Part shown: positions 1 through 12,552 of the stretch, in pieces
Position numbering within the stretch: position 1 is the first letter of the stretch
Layout of the letters: every line of letters begins with the position of its first letter
Notes under the pieces: generated by a model
Seen by the model: only the letters and a program-made list of their open reading frames with translations
Told to the model about the DNA's origin: nothing
The model's database searches: none
Program-made: the position numbers and the translations under genes
NCBI RefSeq assembly: GCF_954871325.1
Contig: NC_088777.1
Location: forward strand, 17,833,366-17,897,365
Source of the DNA: Gordionus sp. m RMFG-2023
Lineage: Eukaryota; Nematomorpha; Gordioida; Chordodea; Parachordodidae
DNA length: 64,000 nucleotides
Direction: 5' to 3'

Positions 1-290
1 GCTGTCCTAACATTTTGAAAATTTTTTTCAATAATGAATGGCAGAGGTATATTTAGGTTTGATTTCACATGTAGGAAATCTACTACATGCTGTTAATGTG
101 CAGTTGCAATCAGAAGAATCTTAACAAAGATTCACAAAATTATGCTGCAGATGTGTTCATTTTACAATTAAAAATTGACAATAAATTTTATGACGCCATT
201 GATAAAACTATATTAAAATGTTCAAAAAATTTTTAAAATACCGATAGACATTAATTTGTTTGAGGAGATTGTAATGCTCTCTATTTTTGA
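1..290 (+). pseudogene. hAT transposase fragment, plus-strand copy
   Basis: This stretch repeats, in the opposite orientation, the sequence at about 700-1090 on the minus strand. The shared parts include the segment around GATTCACAAAAT at 129, the run encoding an AATTGACAATAAATTTTATG-like stretch near 172, and the TTTGAGGAGATTG block near 257. The latter copy is recognisably a hAT transposase (see the next entries), so this is a second, truncated copy whose beginning lies left of the window. An extra segment of about 60 bases near 48-108 is absent from the other copy. No open frame survives. Assignment rests on the match between the two copies. Confidence 0.55.
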
Positions 291-480
291 TTTACAATGT
301 AAAAAATATATTTTATGCGAATGTATAAATAAGATTTTATAAAATATAAAAAAAATATGGAAAATCAAATAGTTATAATGTTAATTATATTTTATTTGAG
401 ATTTAAATAATGGAACTAAACGTTTACCGTCGTTATTGAGATATTTATAAAATTCCTGGCATGACATATTATAAATTTGT

Positions 481-2581
481 TTAACCATTAGCTCGGCCTC
501 TAATGTTGTTAAAGCAATCCGATTTCTCCTTTTTCCAGGCAGTCCTCATCAGGCTAAAAATGCGCTCGGATGAGGCATTAGAATAAGGTAAGGAGAAATC
601 ATACTCACATATTTTTTCCAAGCATGGGGATTTATTGTTATTACGAACAAATTCAACCCATTTCTTCTCTACTTCTAGACCATCTAACTTTAAGTAGACT
701 TGCAATCTCCTCAAACAAGACATCAATGTTTTTCAGTATTTTTAATATATTTATTAAATTACAAAAACCATCAATTGATGGTTTCTGTTCCAAGGTCATA
801 TTTATACATTTGTAAATAGAGTTATTAAAATCAAATTTTGATTGTAAATATTGTAAATATTCTAAATTGTCTTAATAAAAATATCTGCTTCATTTAAAAA
901 ATGTATTAATTAGTGTATTATTATTTTTAGCAATAGCGCCATAAAATTTATTATCAATTTTTAACTGTAGAGATGAACAGAGCTGTAGCATGATTTTGTG
1001 AATCTTTATCAATAAAGAATATTCTGATTACAACTGAATCTGCCATTTCATAATCCAAAAAATTTTTCAAAATTTTAGGACAACTTTTAAATTCTTTATT
1101 TAAAAAGTAATTTTTTAAGGTTTTGTAAAATTTTAAAATTCTATCGATGGCAGGTTAAACCACCTGATAGGTATACAGCGTCTTCATGAGCGGGAGGGGT
1201 AGGAACAGTTCGCATCCTATTTTTTAAGGGGGGTATGGGGCAGGCTGCTTTAATGAGGGAAGTATAAATTTTTGGGGGGTTATCTATTAAATTTTGAGAT
1301 GAAATAGGACAAAATTTATTGCTGTAAAAATTAATACTTTTATTATAGAATTATTATAATACAATTCATCGACCAAATCTATATATTGCAAACAATCATA
1401 CACACTGTTTTCCAAATAAAGCTTTCTGCTATCCTTTTAAATGTAATTTAAAAGGTTTAGATATTTCAGCCATAATGCCATAATAATTAATTCATTGTAA
1501 ATAATGGAGGTTTTAATTGAATTTATTATCTAAAAAATAAATTCTTTATATTCACAAAATATCGATAGTTGTTAGTAGAGATAAATTATTTTAAGTTATC
1601 ATTTATAAATTCTCTGAAATTATTTAAAAAGGTGGAAATAATAATAGGGAAACACCGCCGCCGAAGGTGATGTAAATATTTTAGGGGGGTAGGCAAAGGT
1701 TTTTGAAGGGGGTTTGCATCCAGCGAAAATCCTGTCATGTAGACGCTGTAGGTATATATCGCAACAACTTAAACCATTCCAAGTCAGACCACTTTACCAA
1801 CTCTTTTAATTCATTAACTCTTTTAGTTGATGAACTAAATTCGTTAAAACATTTCATCATAATTATTTCGACATCCACAGATAGTACATTCATTGCCTTC
1901 TTGCAAGAATTATGTAGTATATGGCATATACAGCCAATTGGTATTAATTCATTATTGTGCTGCCTCAATTCGGTAACTTTTGTTTTTGCCAAAATTTACA
2001 GAGACATTATCAGCGCAGAAGGCTGATATGCAAATCATTGATAACCCTGAATCAGATATATTAACCATTATGTGGCTAGTTACATCTTAGGATTTTTCAC
2101 TATCCGAGGAAAATTTTTTTAACAGTTTTATTGAAATGTTCTTATTCTAGTTGAAATAAGCAAAGGATCAAGGGAAATGTTTTAATATTTCCCTTATTAG
2201 ATGCATCTGTTAGAATTGCATATGAATGTCCATTTTTCAAATCATTTAGAATTGAGCTCTAGGATTCAGGTACTAAAACCAAATAAGGTTTGCACTTATA
2301 TTGGAGTCATTAAATATGATGGGAAAAATAATTTACAAATTAGACATGTTTTTTGAATATTTAAAATTTATTTTAAAAATATTAAAATAATCAATTACAT
2401 TTTTTATATATTAAAAATGTTAAAATACTTTTTTAAAAAATTGCGTGAGAAATTGAAAAATTGCGGTAGATTTTTGCGGGAGATTTCCAATTGCGGTAGT
2501 TTATCCGGGAGAGAGATGTCTGCGTGTAAATTAAAAAATTACGGGAGTCTCCTGCTGATGTGGGGAGACATGGCAACCCTG
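481..2581 (-). pseudogene. hAT transposase pseudogene (ZMYM/DUF4371-like type), interrupted by a MITE
   Basis: Read on the minus strand, the region encodes scattered hAT transposase blocks in the right order. At about 2190-2230 is a STDASNKG-type block (here LTDASNKGNIKTFPL). At about 2000 is SAFCADNVSVNFGK. At 1735-1992 is a block with CICHILHNSCKKAMN, matching the usual C..H motif before the insertion domain. Below the MITE at 1176-1748 the frame resumes with PAIDRILKFYKTLKNYFLN. At 481-726 lies the C-terminal dimerisation motif SNASSERIFSLMRTAWKK. Several frame changes and stops separate the blocks. The 5' end is probably at 2581, where the minus strand reads CAGGGTTGCCATGTCTCCCC, a typical hAT terminus; the other end was not found. 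Confidence 0.8.
1176..1748. mobile_element. 573-bp non-autonomous hAT-type MITE with 8-bp target duplication
   Basis: The element starts CAGCGTCTTCATGA and ends with the complement of CAGCGTCTACATGA, so 13 of 14 terminal bases match. It is flanked on both sides by the identical octamer TAGGTATA (1168-1175 and 1749-1756). Eight-base duplications and CA-starting ends are hallmarks of hAT elements. It has no coding capacity and includes G-rich stretches. It sits inside the hAT transposase pseudogene, splitting its catalytic domain, and is therefore younger than that copy. Confidence 0.88.
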
Positions 2582-2624
2582 CTCCCCACACGTAAATTTA
2601 ACATTAAAAGGGCAGAAGATTACT

Positions 2625-3245
2625 GAAGTGATTCATTTAAAATATTTAGGAGTTTTACTAGATAGGAAAGGAAACACTAAACAAGATCTGACGGCTAAGT
2701 TAAATTAAACTAGGGCAAAATACAGATCCTTTATGAAAATTTTGTCATCACACCAATTATCTATTCCTTTAAAGATAGGCCTCTTCAAAGTTATAATAAT
2801 TGCATTCCTAAATTATGATATGGAACATGAAAGGATACTAAATTAGATAATAAAAAGACACAAATGTTTATAAATAAATACCTCCGATATATTACTAGAA
2901 CGTTTTACCCGCTAAATACAACAAATTATACCCATATGGGCCAGATATAATATACTTCTATATAAATGATTGAATAAAGGAAAATCGAATTTAGGTCTAT
3001 CGAATTGGTTGGTCATATTTTAAGACATGCCCGTAACAACTTAATCTATAAAGTACTTGTAAACATATGCCCGAATGAGTCTTAAGCCCTTACTATCATA
3101 TAAAAGGCCAGTTTGCTAGAATAACAAGGTCTTCAAGGGAAGTGGACCTACCCTGGGAATTCATAAAGAGAGCTTCTACGGATAGGAAAACTTTGAAGAT
3201 CATTCTGAGGCTTATACATGAGCATATGACAAATAACTGCTAAGT
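2625..3245 (+). pseudogene. LINE reverse transcriptase C-terminal fragment, decayed
   Basis: The plus strand reads as the end of a non-LTR reverse transcriptase. Blocks such as IHLKYLGVLLDRKGNTKQD, AKYRSFMKILSSHQLSIPLK and a FRSIELVGHILRHARNNLIYK-like segment follow each other in the usual thumb and C-terminal order, separated by stops and frame changes. The last recognisable part, near 3150-3225, resembles the closing segment with DRKT(W)K. No upstream reverse transcriptase core or endonuclease is present, as expected for a 5'-truncated copy. The clade cannot be fixed from this much sequence. Confidence 0.6.
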
Positions 3246-3594
3246 GTGGTAAAAAAAAATAATAAATAATTTTTATTATTAAAAAATGTTTTCAAATTCC
3301 TAATACAGTGAGTTATAAAACTATAAAAGGAGGTTTTTTTTTAACGAAAGTTCCCCTATACTCTACATGGAAATGTTCAATTCTTAGACTGTTGTTAACT
3401 ACCAGTAATATTGGTTTACAAACCTTCCTTTACACCTTTATAGTTAAAATCTCGTTTCTTATACTTTTATGGTTATTTTCTCTAATTGTTGATAATTAGT
3501 CTTAGGTGTTTTCCTTTAATAGTCCAAATTTCAGTTATATATATTTTTGAAACCTAGTTCCACTTGTAAGGAAGTTCCTGTCGGAATATTATTT

Positions 3595-3960
3595 TTTCAT
3601 TATTAAGTAAAATTAATTATAAGTATGATATCCTATCTTTGTATCATTGTAGTCTTTTCCTAATAATTAGTATATAATAAAATTTTTAACACATAATAAA
3701 AATTCAACAAGAATCACCTCATTGCTAAGCGAAATTAAATATAAATATGATATCCTATATCCTATTTTGTGTGTCATTGAAGTCTTTTAATTAGTAAATA
3801 ATTATTAAATAGAATTCTTAACACCCAATAATTTAACAAGAATCACATCACTTTATTACTAAGCGAATTCAAATATAAGTATGATATCCTATTTTTTGTG
3901 TCATTGTAGTTTTACTAATAATTAGTGAATAGAATTTTAACATCATAAAATTCAACAAGA
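3595..3960. repeat. Three diverged tandem units of about 120-135 bp
   Basis: The block TATGATATCCTAT recurs at about 3624, 3746 and 3880. Each time it is preceded by an AATTA-rich lead and followed by TGT(G)TCATTG(A/T)AGT, AATAATTAGT and a CAACAAGAAT-type tail. A further partial unit may run to about 4060. The array lies just upstream of the BRD8 gene; no coding sense is visible. Confidence 0.7.
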
Positions 3961-4389
3961 GATAAATAATAACTCCTTAATAATAAATCTTCTAATACTT
4001 ACAGTACCTAATAGAATTTAAGCATCATAAAATTTAATTTGATAAATAATAATACAAAAACGCTTAACATTATAAGTTTTTCTTAAAGCTTAGAAAATTA
4101 ATTAAATTAATTTAATAAAAGACAGTTGTATTTGGAATTAAACAGTATCTTCATATATTTTACCCTCTTGCTTCTTTATATTTTACTCTCTACTAAATCA
4201 AACTATTACAAAAACAAAATGGGTAAGTTTCACTCACTAGAATTTTAACTGGGTACAAGGTTTGTTGGTATCCTTGAGAAAAATTGGGATAATTATATAA
4301 AGGGTAGGCCTTAATATAATTCAGGTTCGCTCATTTTGGGCAGGTCTATGGCCAACGTGCTAGATAAGATAAGATAAGATATTAGCAGA

Positions 4390-4828
4390 ATGCAAGAAAA
4401 TTTAAGTATTAAGGAAAAATTAGTTTTAGCATCCTTAGTTGAAAAAAATGGGAATAATTGGTAATATTTATAATAAGATTATTATCATGTTTCTTCAAGG
4501 TCCTTTATTAGTAGAATGGCTAAACAATATTCTGAGCCAGGTAGATCTTTAGAATGGTTAAATCCAAATGTAATATTAAATTAATATAATCCAGTTATAT
4601 TTTAAAATATAGCATTGTGCTCAAGAGTATGAATTATTAAGTGAATTAATTAATGTGAATATGTAAAATTATTTATGTATATACATACATATTAAATTTT
4701 CTTAGGCTATTGAATTTTAAAAAAACTGGGGACAATCCAAGTAGAGAACATGAAATTATAAAAATTTTAACTGATAAAAGACAAGAGGAATTAATGACAT
4801 TAATTGAAGAAGAAACAAACCGTTATAT
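4390..4828 (+). CDS. BRD8: BRD8 exons 1-4 (N-terminal SANT-like region and start of coiled coil)
   Basis: Exons 4390-4460, 4500-4569, 4613-4662 and 4706-4828 are separated by tiny introns of 39, 43 and 43 bp with GT and AG ends. They encode IKEKLVLASLVEKNGNNW, SFISRMAKQYSEPGRSLEW, NHCAQEYELLSELINV and, in exon 4, KILTDKRQEELMTLIEEE. These align in order with human BRD8 WSIREKLCLASSV, SRAIKPFAEPGRPPDW, HCASQYSELLE and KLTAERVEELKKVIKE. Exon 4 ends with two bases of a codon, completed by the first base of the exon at 20557. A short GATAA repeat (4364-4381) sits just before the start codon. Confidence 0.88.
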
Positions 4829-7800
4829 GTAAGATTAGTAAATTTTTTTATAATAAAAAATATTTATTAGTAATCCTTAAGATAAAATCTTTGAAAATTA
4901 ATCATATAAAAAGCTCAATTATAGTAAAAATTTAGGCTGTGCCAATACATAAACCTATCTGATTTGATATTTTAATAGTTATTTCATGATTGTATACATA
5001 ATTATAATACAAATAAAATGAACTAAAATTCATATTATTTATAAAATTTAAAAAAAAGTTGAATAATTTTAAAAGATGGAGTAACAAAAATTATAAACTT
5101 TTTACTATATTATCTGCATCAAGAAAAAGAATTATAACATATCTTACAACTTACATTCAGCTAGTGGAATTCCATGTCAAATTGACCAAAAAAACAGACA
5201 TATCTAAAATGAATGAAACTCAATATGATAGTTACTGATGTTGTATATTTTAGTAAAATCAAGATTTTAGAGCACTATCTCAACCAGATCCAAAGATACA
5301 CACCTTCAAAGTAGAAAATTGAGCAAAACGTGGTTCATTAAATCATGTTTTTTTAAAAATATACTTAAGATAGAATTACAAATTAGATATTTTTGAGTGT
5401 TAATATTCTCTATAAATGTTTATTTTTATTTTATATTAATTAAAATCTCAATAGCCATTTTTGTTTTTCTAATTTTAATTGAAATTTTTATAAATAAAAA
5501 TATTATATATACATAGCGTTATCTTAAAAAATTATTATAATATAATAAAGTTAATAAAAATATGGAATGTATTGTTGTTAAAATAAAGTATTTACTATCA
5601 TTATTATCTGATGACTTGTGGGGTGAAAAGGATGTGGTGGTCCATGGGTATGTAAAAAAAAATATATATCCTCAGTAATTTTATTCTTTTTTGGTGCTAT
5701 GGCTAATCACCAAAAAATCGTCATAAACATATATTTCGAAAAAAGACCGGTACAGACCGTGGTCCTAAATGAAAGACCAATCATAGGTAAAGGATTTTTG
5801 GTATATATTATTGTCCATAGATTAATTTATGTTTAATCTATCCAAATTTCAATCGGCTGGACTATTTTGGAATCTGAGCCATGCATTAATTTTTTTTTAG
5901 CTCTGATCAAAGATTTTTTAAAATAAATATGTTTAATCAACAATTATTTAAAAAATTAAAAATTTTATCAGTTTATTTATTTTTTACCTTTCTCTCAATT
6001 TATTTATAAATCGATAAATAGGAAATTTAATTATCAATCAATGATTGAAACGAACAAAAGGTTAAATAAATATTTCTTAATCCTTGGAGGAACATTAAAA
6101 TGATTGGCAGCACGTTCAAGCCTTCAGTGTACCAGTTTTGGACACTTTTAAAAGAACAATACAATTTAAAGAAATCAATAAGATAAAGATTCAATTTAGC
6201 TCGCCCCATTCCAGAAACTCGGGGAATACATGTTGTATTTCCTTTGAGTTTAATTACCTAAATCATAAATAAATTAACATGCAGAGGCCTTTAAAAATAA
6301 CATAATCTCAAAAGCCTATAGTTTGCTTTTTGTCAATATCAGAGGATTCGTAACATGTGTTTATGATGATTTTTGGTGGTTAGCCATAGTATTAAAAAAG
6401 AGTGAAATTATTTAGGAGATATATATTTCCTTTTTATATGCCCATGAACCATCACCATCCTTCTTTTACCCCACAATTGACGATAGCATATGCTTGTTTC
6501 ATTAGTCAAATAATAACGATAGTAGATTCCATAACAGTAACAGGACGTACCTACAAATTATCGCATCACGGAATTCTATTAATATACCCTAAAGTGGAAT
6601 TAAATAAAAACAAGAATATTTTTTTTTAATAGTTTGCTTATAAAATTTTTAAATATGTTTATTTTAAAATAGCGTCTTAACATATCCGTGTGAGATGTTT
6701 GCTTACATATTGCCCCAGGACATCATATTGGTTATACTCAATCGATTTTTTAAAATTTAATCTTTATCATTATCAAAGACCTTTTTCGCTATATAATCTA
6801 TCTATTACTCCTTAAAGTATTTTGTTTCTCTGGAAAAGGAAAAAAAAAACCTTTGTTATGTGGTGTTCGTTGCTGGATAGTCATAAACCTATTACTGACT
6901 AGTTTTTGCCTATTCACTGGAATTTTCACCTATTTAAACAATTTGCGGTAAACCCATTATCTTTTTCTTATTTTCATGAATAAATTCTAATCTCAATTGA
7001 TATGAACACATTCTCAATTATTGATAGTAATTATCAAGGCTTACATTAGATGTTAAACTTAAAATTAGCCACCACCCACCCTTAAAGTAATTAAATTATT
7101 TTTGCAGTTCTAAAGGCTTTTGTTTTGTCCATTTCTTTTTGTTTATTAGCCTATAGACGTTTAAGCAACAGTTCTCGGACTGTTGCGCGTACAAGTACGT
7201 ACGGCTTGCCCACAAACGTGTGAAGGGCTCCTCATTTTTCTCCCCTTAATTAACTATCCAGTTTGATGGATTTTTGAGGAAAACCTAGCGTAGCTCTGTT
7301 GTATCCACAACCAGAAGGCGAAAACGCTTTTATCACGTATCAAGTAAATATGTTATATTATAATAATTTTTAAATATAACGCCATCTATTTATCTTTTTT
7401 ATTTATAAAATAAAATTTAAAAAACAAAAATGACTATCGAGATTTTTTATTAAATAGTTTGATAAAAACATTTTTAGAGAATATCAACACTTCCAAAAAT
7501 TCCCTTCTTAATAATGTTAATTTTTTATTCTTGCCGGAAATGAGATAATACATGGAATTTTTTAATTTTTTTTCGATATTTTCCAAAGTAAAATTTAAAG
7601 GCCATAAAATGATATATAATTTGAAAAACCAAGATTTAATGATTGCGCGATTTTCAATATTGAAGGCGTATATCTTTTAATCTGGTTGAGCTATCGCTCT
7701 AAAATTGTCATTTTATTTATATTTACAACACAAATAACTAACATGTCAACTTTCATTTATTTTTGAGATAGTAGTTCGAATCACAGGTCGATTAGTCATG

Positions 7801-10800
7801 GAATTACCCTAGTGTTAAACTGCTTGATTTAGCTAATTTAAAAACGGTTAGCTCAAAGTATTACCAAAATTAGACAAGCCTGGAAATTTTTCTTGCAGAT
7901 AACAGAAAGGTTTGGACATTGGCAAAATTTTGAAGTTTAAGTATAATATTTTAGTGAAAATCTTGATTTTGCTTTAAAAATGGAATAAATAAAACTCTTT
8001 AACACAAACCATAAACATTGTCCGTATTTTGAATATGATGATTAATTTCGGAAAATAAAACGAATATACTTAAATCATTCCTGAGAGTTATTGAGTTTTT
8101 TTGAATAATATTAATTATTCTAATACATTGGTAAAACAGATAGTAAATTTAAATCAATGTATATAATGGATTGATATTGGTTATATAGTAATATCGAAAA
8201 ATATTTTGGATCCGTGAATAAGATACAGATCAGCACAGCCCTAGCTATACTTATAGCTCTTTCAAGATTATAAGAACTTTAACTCTTCCAATGAATATAG
8301 TATTAAATAGGTAATAAGCTACCCTACATCAAATATATTAGACTACTGATGATCTTTTATTTGTATAGATTTTAAAATTTGAATAAATATAAAACCACTT
8401 AATTTAAAAGAAATATTTATTTTTTAATTAAGTATTGTCCACTCATCAAAAAAATAATAAAATATCTATTTTAGTTTATTAAAACATTATAGTTCTTTAT
8501 ATTTATTTTATTAAAATAAATCTTGGTAGAAAGTAAGGTATCAAGAACCAATTTAGACTACAGAGACCAATTTTTCTAAAAAATTCTGCTTAAAATTTTT
8601 TGTAACAAATAAATCTAGAGAGAGAGATCTATATTTTTAAAAAAAAAATTCAAAAACGTTATCCCATTAATCAGGATTTTGATTAGTGTGAATGAAAGTC
8701 AATTATTAACAAAGAATGATACTCTCTTTATAATATTTATATTATATTAAAATCATAAATAAAGTTGTTCTTTAAATTTTTAAGATCTGGAACCTGATTT
8801 TGTCAGATTCATGTTTGGAAGTATCTCAGTTAGAGAAAATCGGGATCCAACCTATCTCTGAGGCTAACTTTAATATATAGGATAAAATATTTATTTCTAT
8901 ATTTTATTTTAATTTGCTACAGTGATCATATTTTATATTACAATGACAAAAAAAATGATTATTAAAAATTTGTAGTGAGAACCATCTCTTAATTATATCC
9001 TCCATACTATGCTAGCCATATAATATTTTTAGCAATTCTAATTATATTGTAATAGAAAATTTAATAATGAACACTTTATTTTTATAAGTATATACAAAAT
9101 ATCTTTAGAAATATTTAATAGAAAATGCTCTGAAAAAAATTAGGTTATAAAAATTTTTCATAATTTTTAAAAATTTTTTACAAATGGATGACTAACTTTT
9201 TAATGGCTCGCCATTTCTATATTGAATGAACGTAATAGTTTCCAAACCCCACATTATTAATAATAAAAATCTGTTTTAAATTTAAAAAAAAAACTAAGCC
9301 TTTTCACACAATCAATAATTATAAAAAGGAGACTTTCATCAAAAAATTTATTATACCTTTATAAAATATAGTTTTATAGATGCAGGGATATATGATCCTT
9401 ATTTTACCAATGCCATACTCATGGGATATAATATTTTAGTGCAAAATTGCATCGAAAATTTATTCAATCAACTTTTATATTAGAGAGTTGAATAATGGGT
9501 TTATGGTATTGACAAAAAAGTATTGGACGATACTCGGTATGGGTGCATTTTGGTTAAATTTTTTTTTTAACATAAAGTTATTAATCGTTATTTTTATAAC
9601 GCAATTAAATCATATTTACATAATATTAATTCCTATTAAAGTTGAATTCATTGACGTTGCGAGCAATTATCATTTCGACATGCTAAAAAGATTACGATTA
9701 AATATAAAAAATTTAGGCAGGTTGGAGTTTACCATACAGAAAATATAGAAGAAATAAGTTCCCTTTGCCTCGGAACGTGTTCCTAAAAAAAATTATTATA
9801 TATTTTATTCATTTATCAATAATACGAATTCATATAATATTCTCCAAATTTCGTGTTAACATAATTTTGAGTGTCGAAAAAAAATATTTTAACTAATTCG
9901 ATAACAAAATTATCAAGGGTATGACTAGTTTTATTAATTAGTTGGTTGTGTAAAACCTAGACCCGGGTTTTGGGTCTAAAAATTGACTAAACCAGCTATG
10001 AGCACAGGCCTGGGGTCCAGACTCTATGTTCAGATAAATAATGTTATTTCAAATAGTTCAAATAAAAATTATTTACCAAAAGTAAAGATGCAGCAAAACG
10101 GAATGGCGTTTTCTGGGGTAGGTAGTAAAGCCCTGCAAACAACTCGGCTTCGAAATTTTTTTTTTAATTGGATCAACCTAGGGCTTCTAAATATCAAAAA
10201 ATAATAGGATTAAAATGAGTTATTATGTTGTTTAGCCGAACGATTATTTCCAGCTATACGACTTTTGCAACGATTCGAAACATCACTTTTTTTTCTAAAT
10301 AAAGTATAAATTAAAATTTTTCTACAAGGACAATTAGTATTACATTTAACTTTATGCAAAAATTAAAATGCTTTTTATTTATATTTTTAAATTTAAAAAT
10401 TTTCGGACTCAGGGATTAAAGGAAGATGTTTGCCTGGATAGATCTTTCAAAAATATTCTTTGAAGATATTTTATACAAATCTTAGAACAAGATTCCAACT
10501 TTTTAGCGATTTAGAACTTATTTCTTACCATGTAATATGTATTTTTAATATATTTCATTTTTTAAAAAATTTTAAATATAAAGATAAACAAAAATACTGA
10601 ATTTAATTTATTTACTCTTTTGTTTTATATGTATGGCACCCGTATCAGGTCAATTCAGCGAAACTTTTATCGCGAATGTCGTTTATCGCGAAAAGTTATT
10701 ATAGCAAAGGTAAAATCGCGAAACCAATTCTGCGAATTTATCTCCGCGAAACATTTATAGCGAAGACAATTTCGCGAAGCCATTGGCGCGAATTTATTTC

Positions 10801-12521
10801 CGCGAAACCTTAACCGCGAATTTATTAAAGCGAATACATTTTAGAGAAATATTTTACGCGAACACTTTACAGCGAATTTTTTATCGCGAATATATTTGGA
10901 AGTCATTATTGCGAGCGCATTACCGCGAAACAATAAATATATTGCGAATGCATTTATTTAAAAGAAAACAACATATTATTTATTTTTGATGTTTTTTAAT
11001 AAAAAATGATATGCTACCATTGTAATATTATTTTTGTTACAATTTATTAGTGATTTTCACGCCCAAGATTTTAAGTAAAAAATATTTCTTGAAGTTTAAA
11101 AAGATTTTTAAACATATTTTGATAAAAATTTTAAATCTTCTTTGTAAATATATTTTTTTTGAGGAATTCTTTTGTGAAATTTATTATAAATATACAATTT
11201 TAAGTGAAATCTTTTATGGTTTTTTTTATCATTTTTGTAAAATTATCTATTTCTTAAATATATTAAAAGAGCTGGGTTTTCTAAATAATTTTTTAAAAAA
11301 TATTTATATTCAACTTATTTATGTTATTTTATATGATCTTTTTAAGGAAAATAATTTAATGTGACAATTGTCATATTCGTTATTTCTTAAGATTTTTGAA
11401 ATTTATTGACTCAAAAGGGTAAATATATCATTTATATTGTAAAGATGTTAAATTATAAATTCAATGAAGATGTTTCTTGGAAATATGGCAATTATCATAA
11501 TCGGTATTTTTAAACATATTATATTTTTTTTAATGCTAATGGGCAAAAATATGTATTTTTAACATGTTAAATTATAATTTCAATTAGGATGTACCATATA
11601 AAAGCGACAATTGTCATAATCATTATTTTTAAAGTTTTTTTACAATTTTTTGACGTAAATGGGCAAAAATATAAGTTGTTACATGTTAAAATAAAATTTC
11701 AGTGAAGATGTACCATAAATATAAGTTACAATTGTCATAATCGTTGTTTATAAAGTTTTTTGAATTTTTTTGTTGCAAATGGGTAAATAAAAATATTGTA
11801 AACATGCTTAATTAAAATTTCATGAAGATCTACCATTGAAAAGTGACAATTGTCATAATCGTTGTTTATTTGAATTTTTTTGTTGCAAATGGGTAAAAAT
11901 ATAGATTGTAAACATGGTAAATTAAAATTTCATGAAGATCCTATAAAATTCATTCGCGATAAACGACTTTCGCGAAAAAGTGTTTCGCGATAAAAGTTTC
12001 GCTGAATTAACATGGAACCTATGGCACCACATATATAGAAAATAATAATTAAATAAAATTATTATATTAGATCTATTTAATTTTTATAATTATAGATTAA
12101 GAAAAATTATTTTTGTTTTTATATACGAGGATGTGTGGGGGGGGGGGGTAGTAGGGATAATTATTTTATGTTTTTTTATATTATTTTTTTTACCCCTTTA
12201 CTCGATGATAATATTCGGAATTAAAATTTCTTTATTGCCTTTATATAAACTAAATTATCCTAAAAGAATAATTAACATAAAAATATGATAAATAAAAATG
12301 AACGTAAACTCAAAGGATAACGTTATGACTAAATACTTTCAAAAACATTTCTTTAAATATATTTAATTCAATTTTGTTTAATATTTGGAAAAATATATTA
12401 CTCTTGTACAACTCAAATTTTATTAAATATTTGGAAAAATATATTACTCTTGTACAACTCAAATTTTATTTTTCAATTTTAAAATTTAATAAATATATAT
12501 CCAAAAGAGGGCATTAAATGC

Positions 12522-12552
<31 letters not shown>

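Larger units (their letters stand above)
10641..12019. mobile_element. 1379-bp MULE-like non-autonomous element with GCGAA arrays
   Basis: Identical 9-base direct repeats TATGGCACC flank the element (10632-10640 and 12020-12028); 9-bp duplications are the mark of Mutator-like transposons. The left terminus CGTATCAGGTCAATTCAGCG and the complement of the right terminus (GGTTCCATGTTAATTCAGCG) match over the inner part and continue into GAAACTTTTATCGCGAA. Both ends carry iterated GCGAA motifs, 20 in the left arm and 4 inverted in the right. The centre holds five units of a roughly 120-bp repeat. Open stretches inside (such as 10783-10989 and 11050-11364) are by-products of repeat and AT-rich sequence; no transposase is present. 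Confidence 0.8.

Noticed and set aside
4364-4381. GATAA repeat as a regulatory GATA-factor site cluster
   Set aside because: It is a short simple repeat next to the start codon; nothing else supports promoter function.
9488-9748. 86-codon open frame in BRD8 intron 4
   Set aside because: It is AT-rich with Ile/Lys/Asn/Phe bias, shows no family motif and no splice partners.
10657-10950. CRISPR-like array because of regular repeat and variable spacer
   Set aside because: The repeat core is only five to six bases, spacers are eight bases, and it lies in a eukaryotic transposon between inverted termini with a 9-bp target duplication.
10783-11364. Small proteins encoded inside the GCGAA element
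   Set aside because: The open frames fall over the 14-bp array and AT-rich filler, have extreme composition and no family features.
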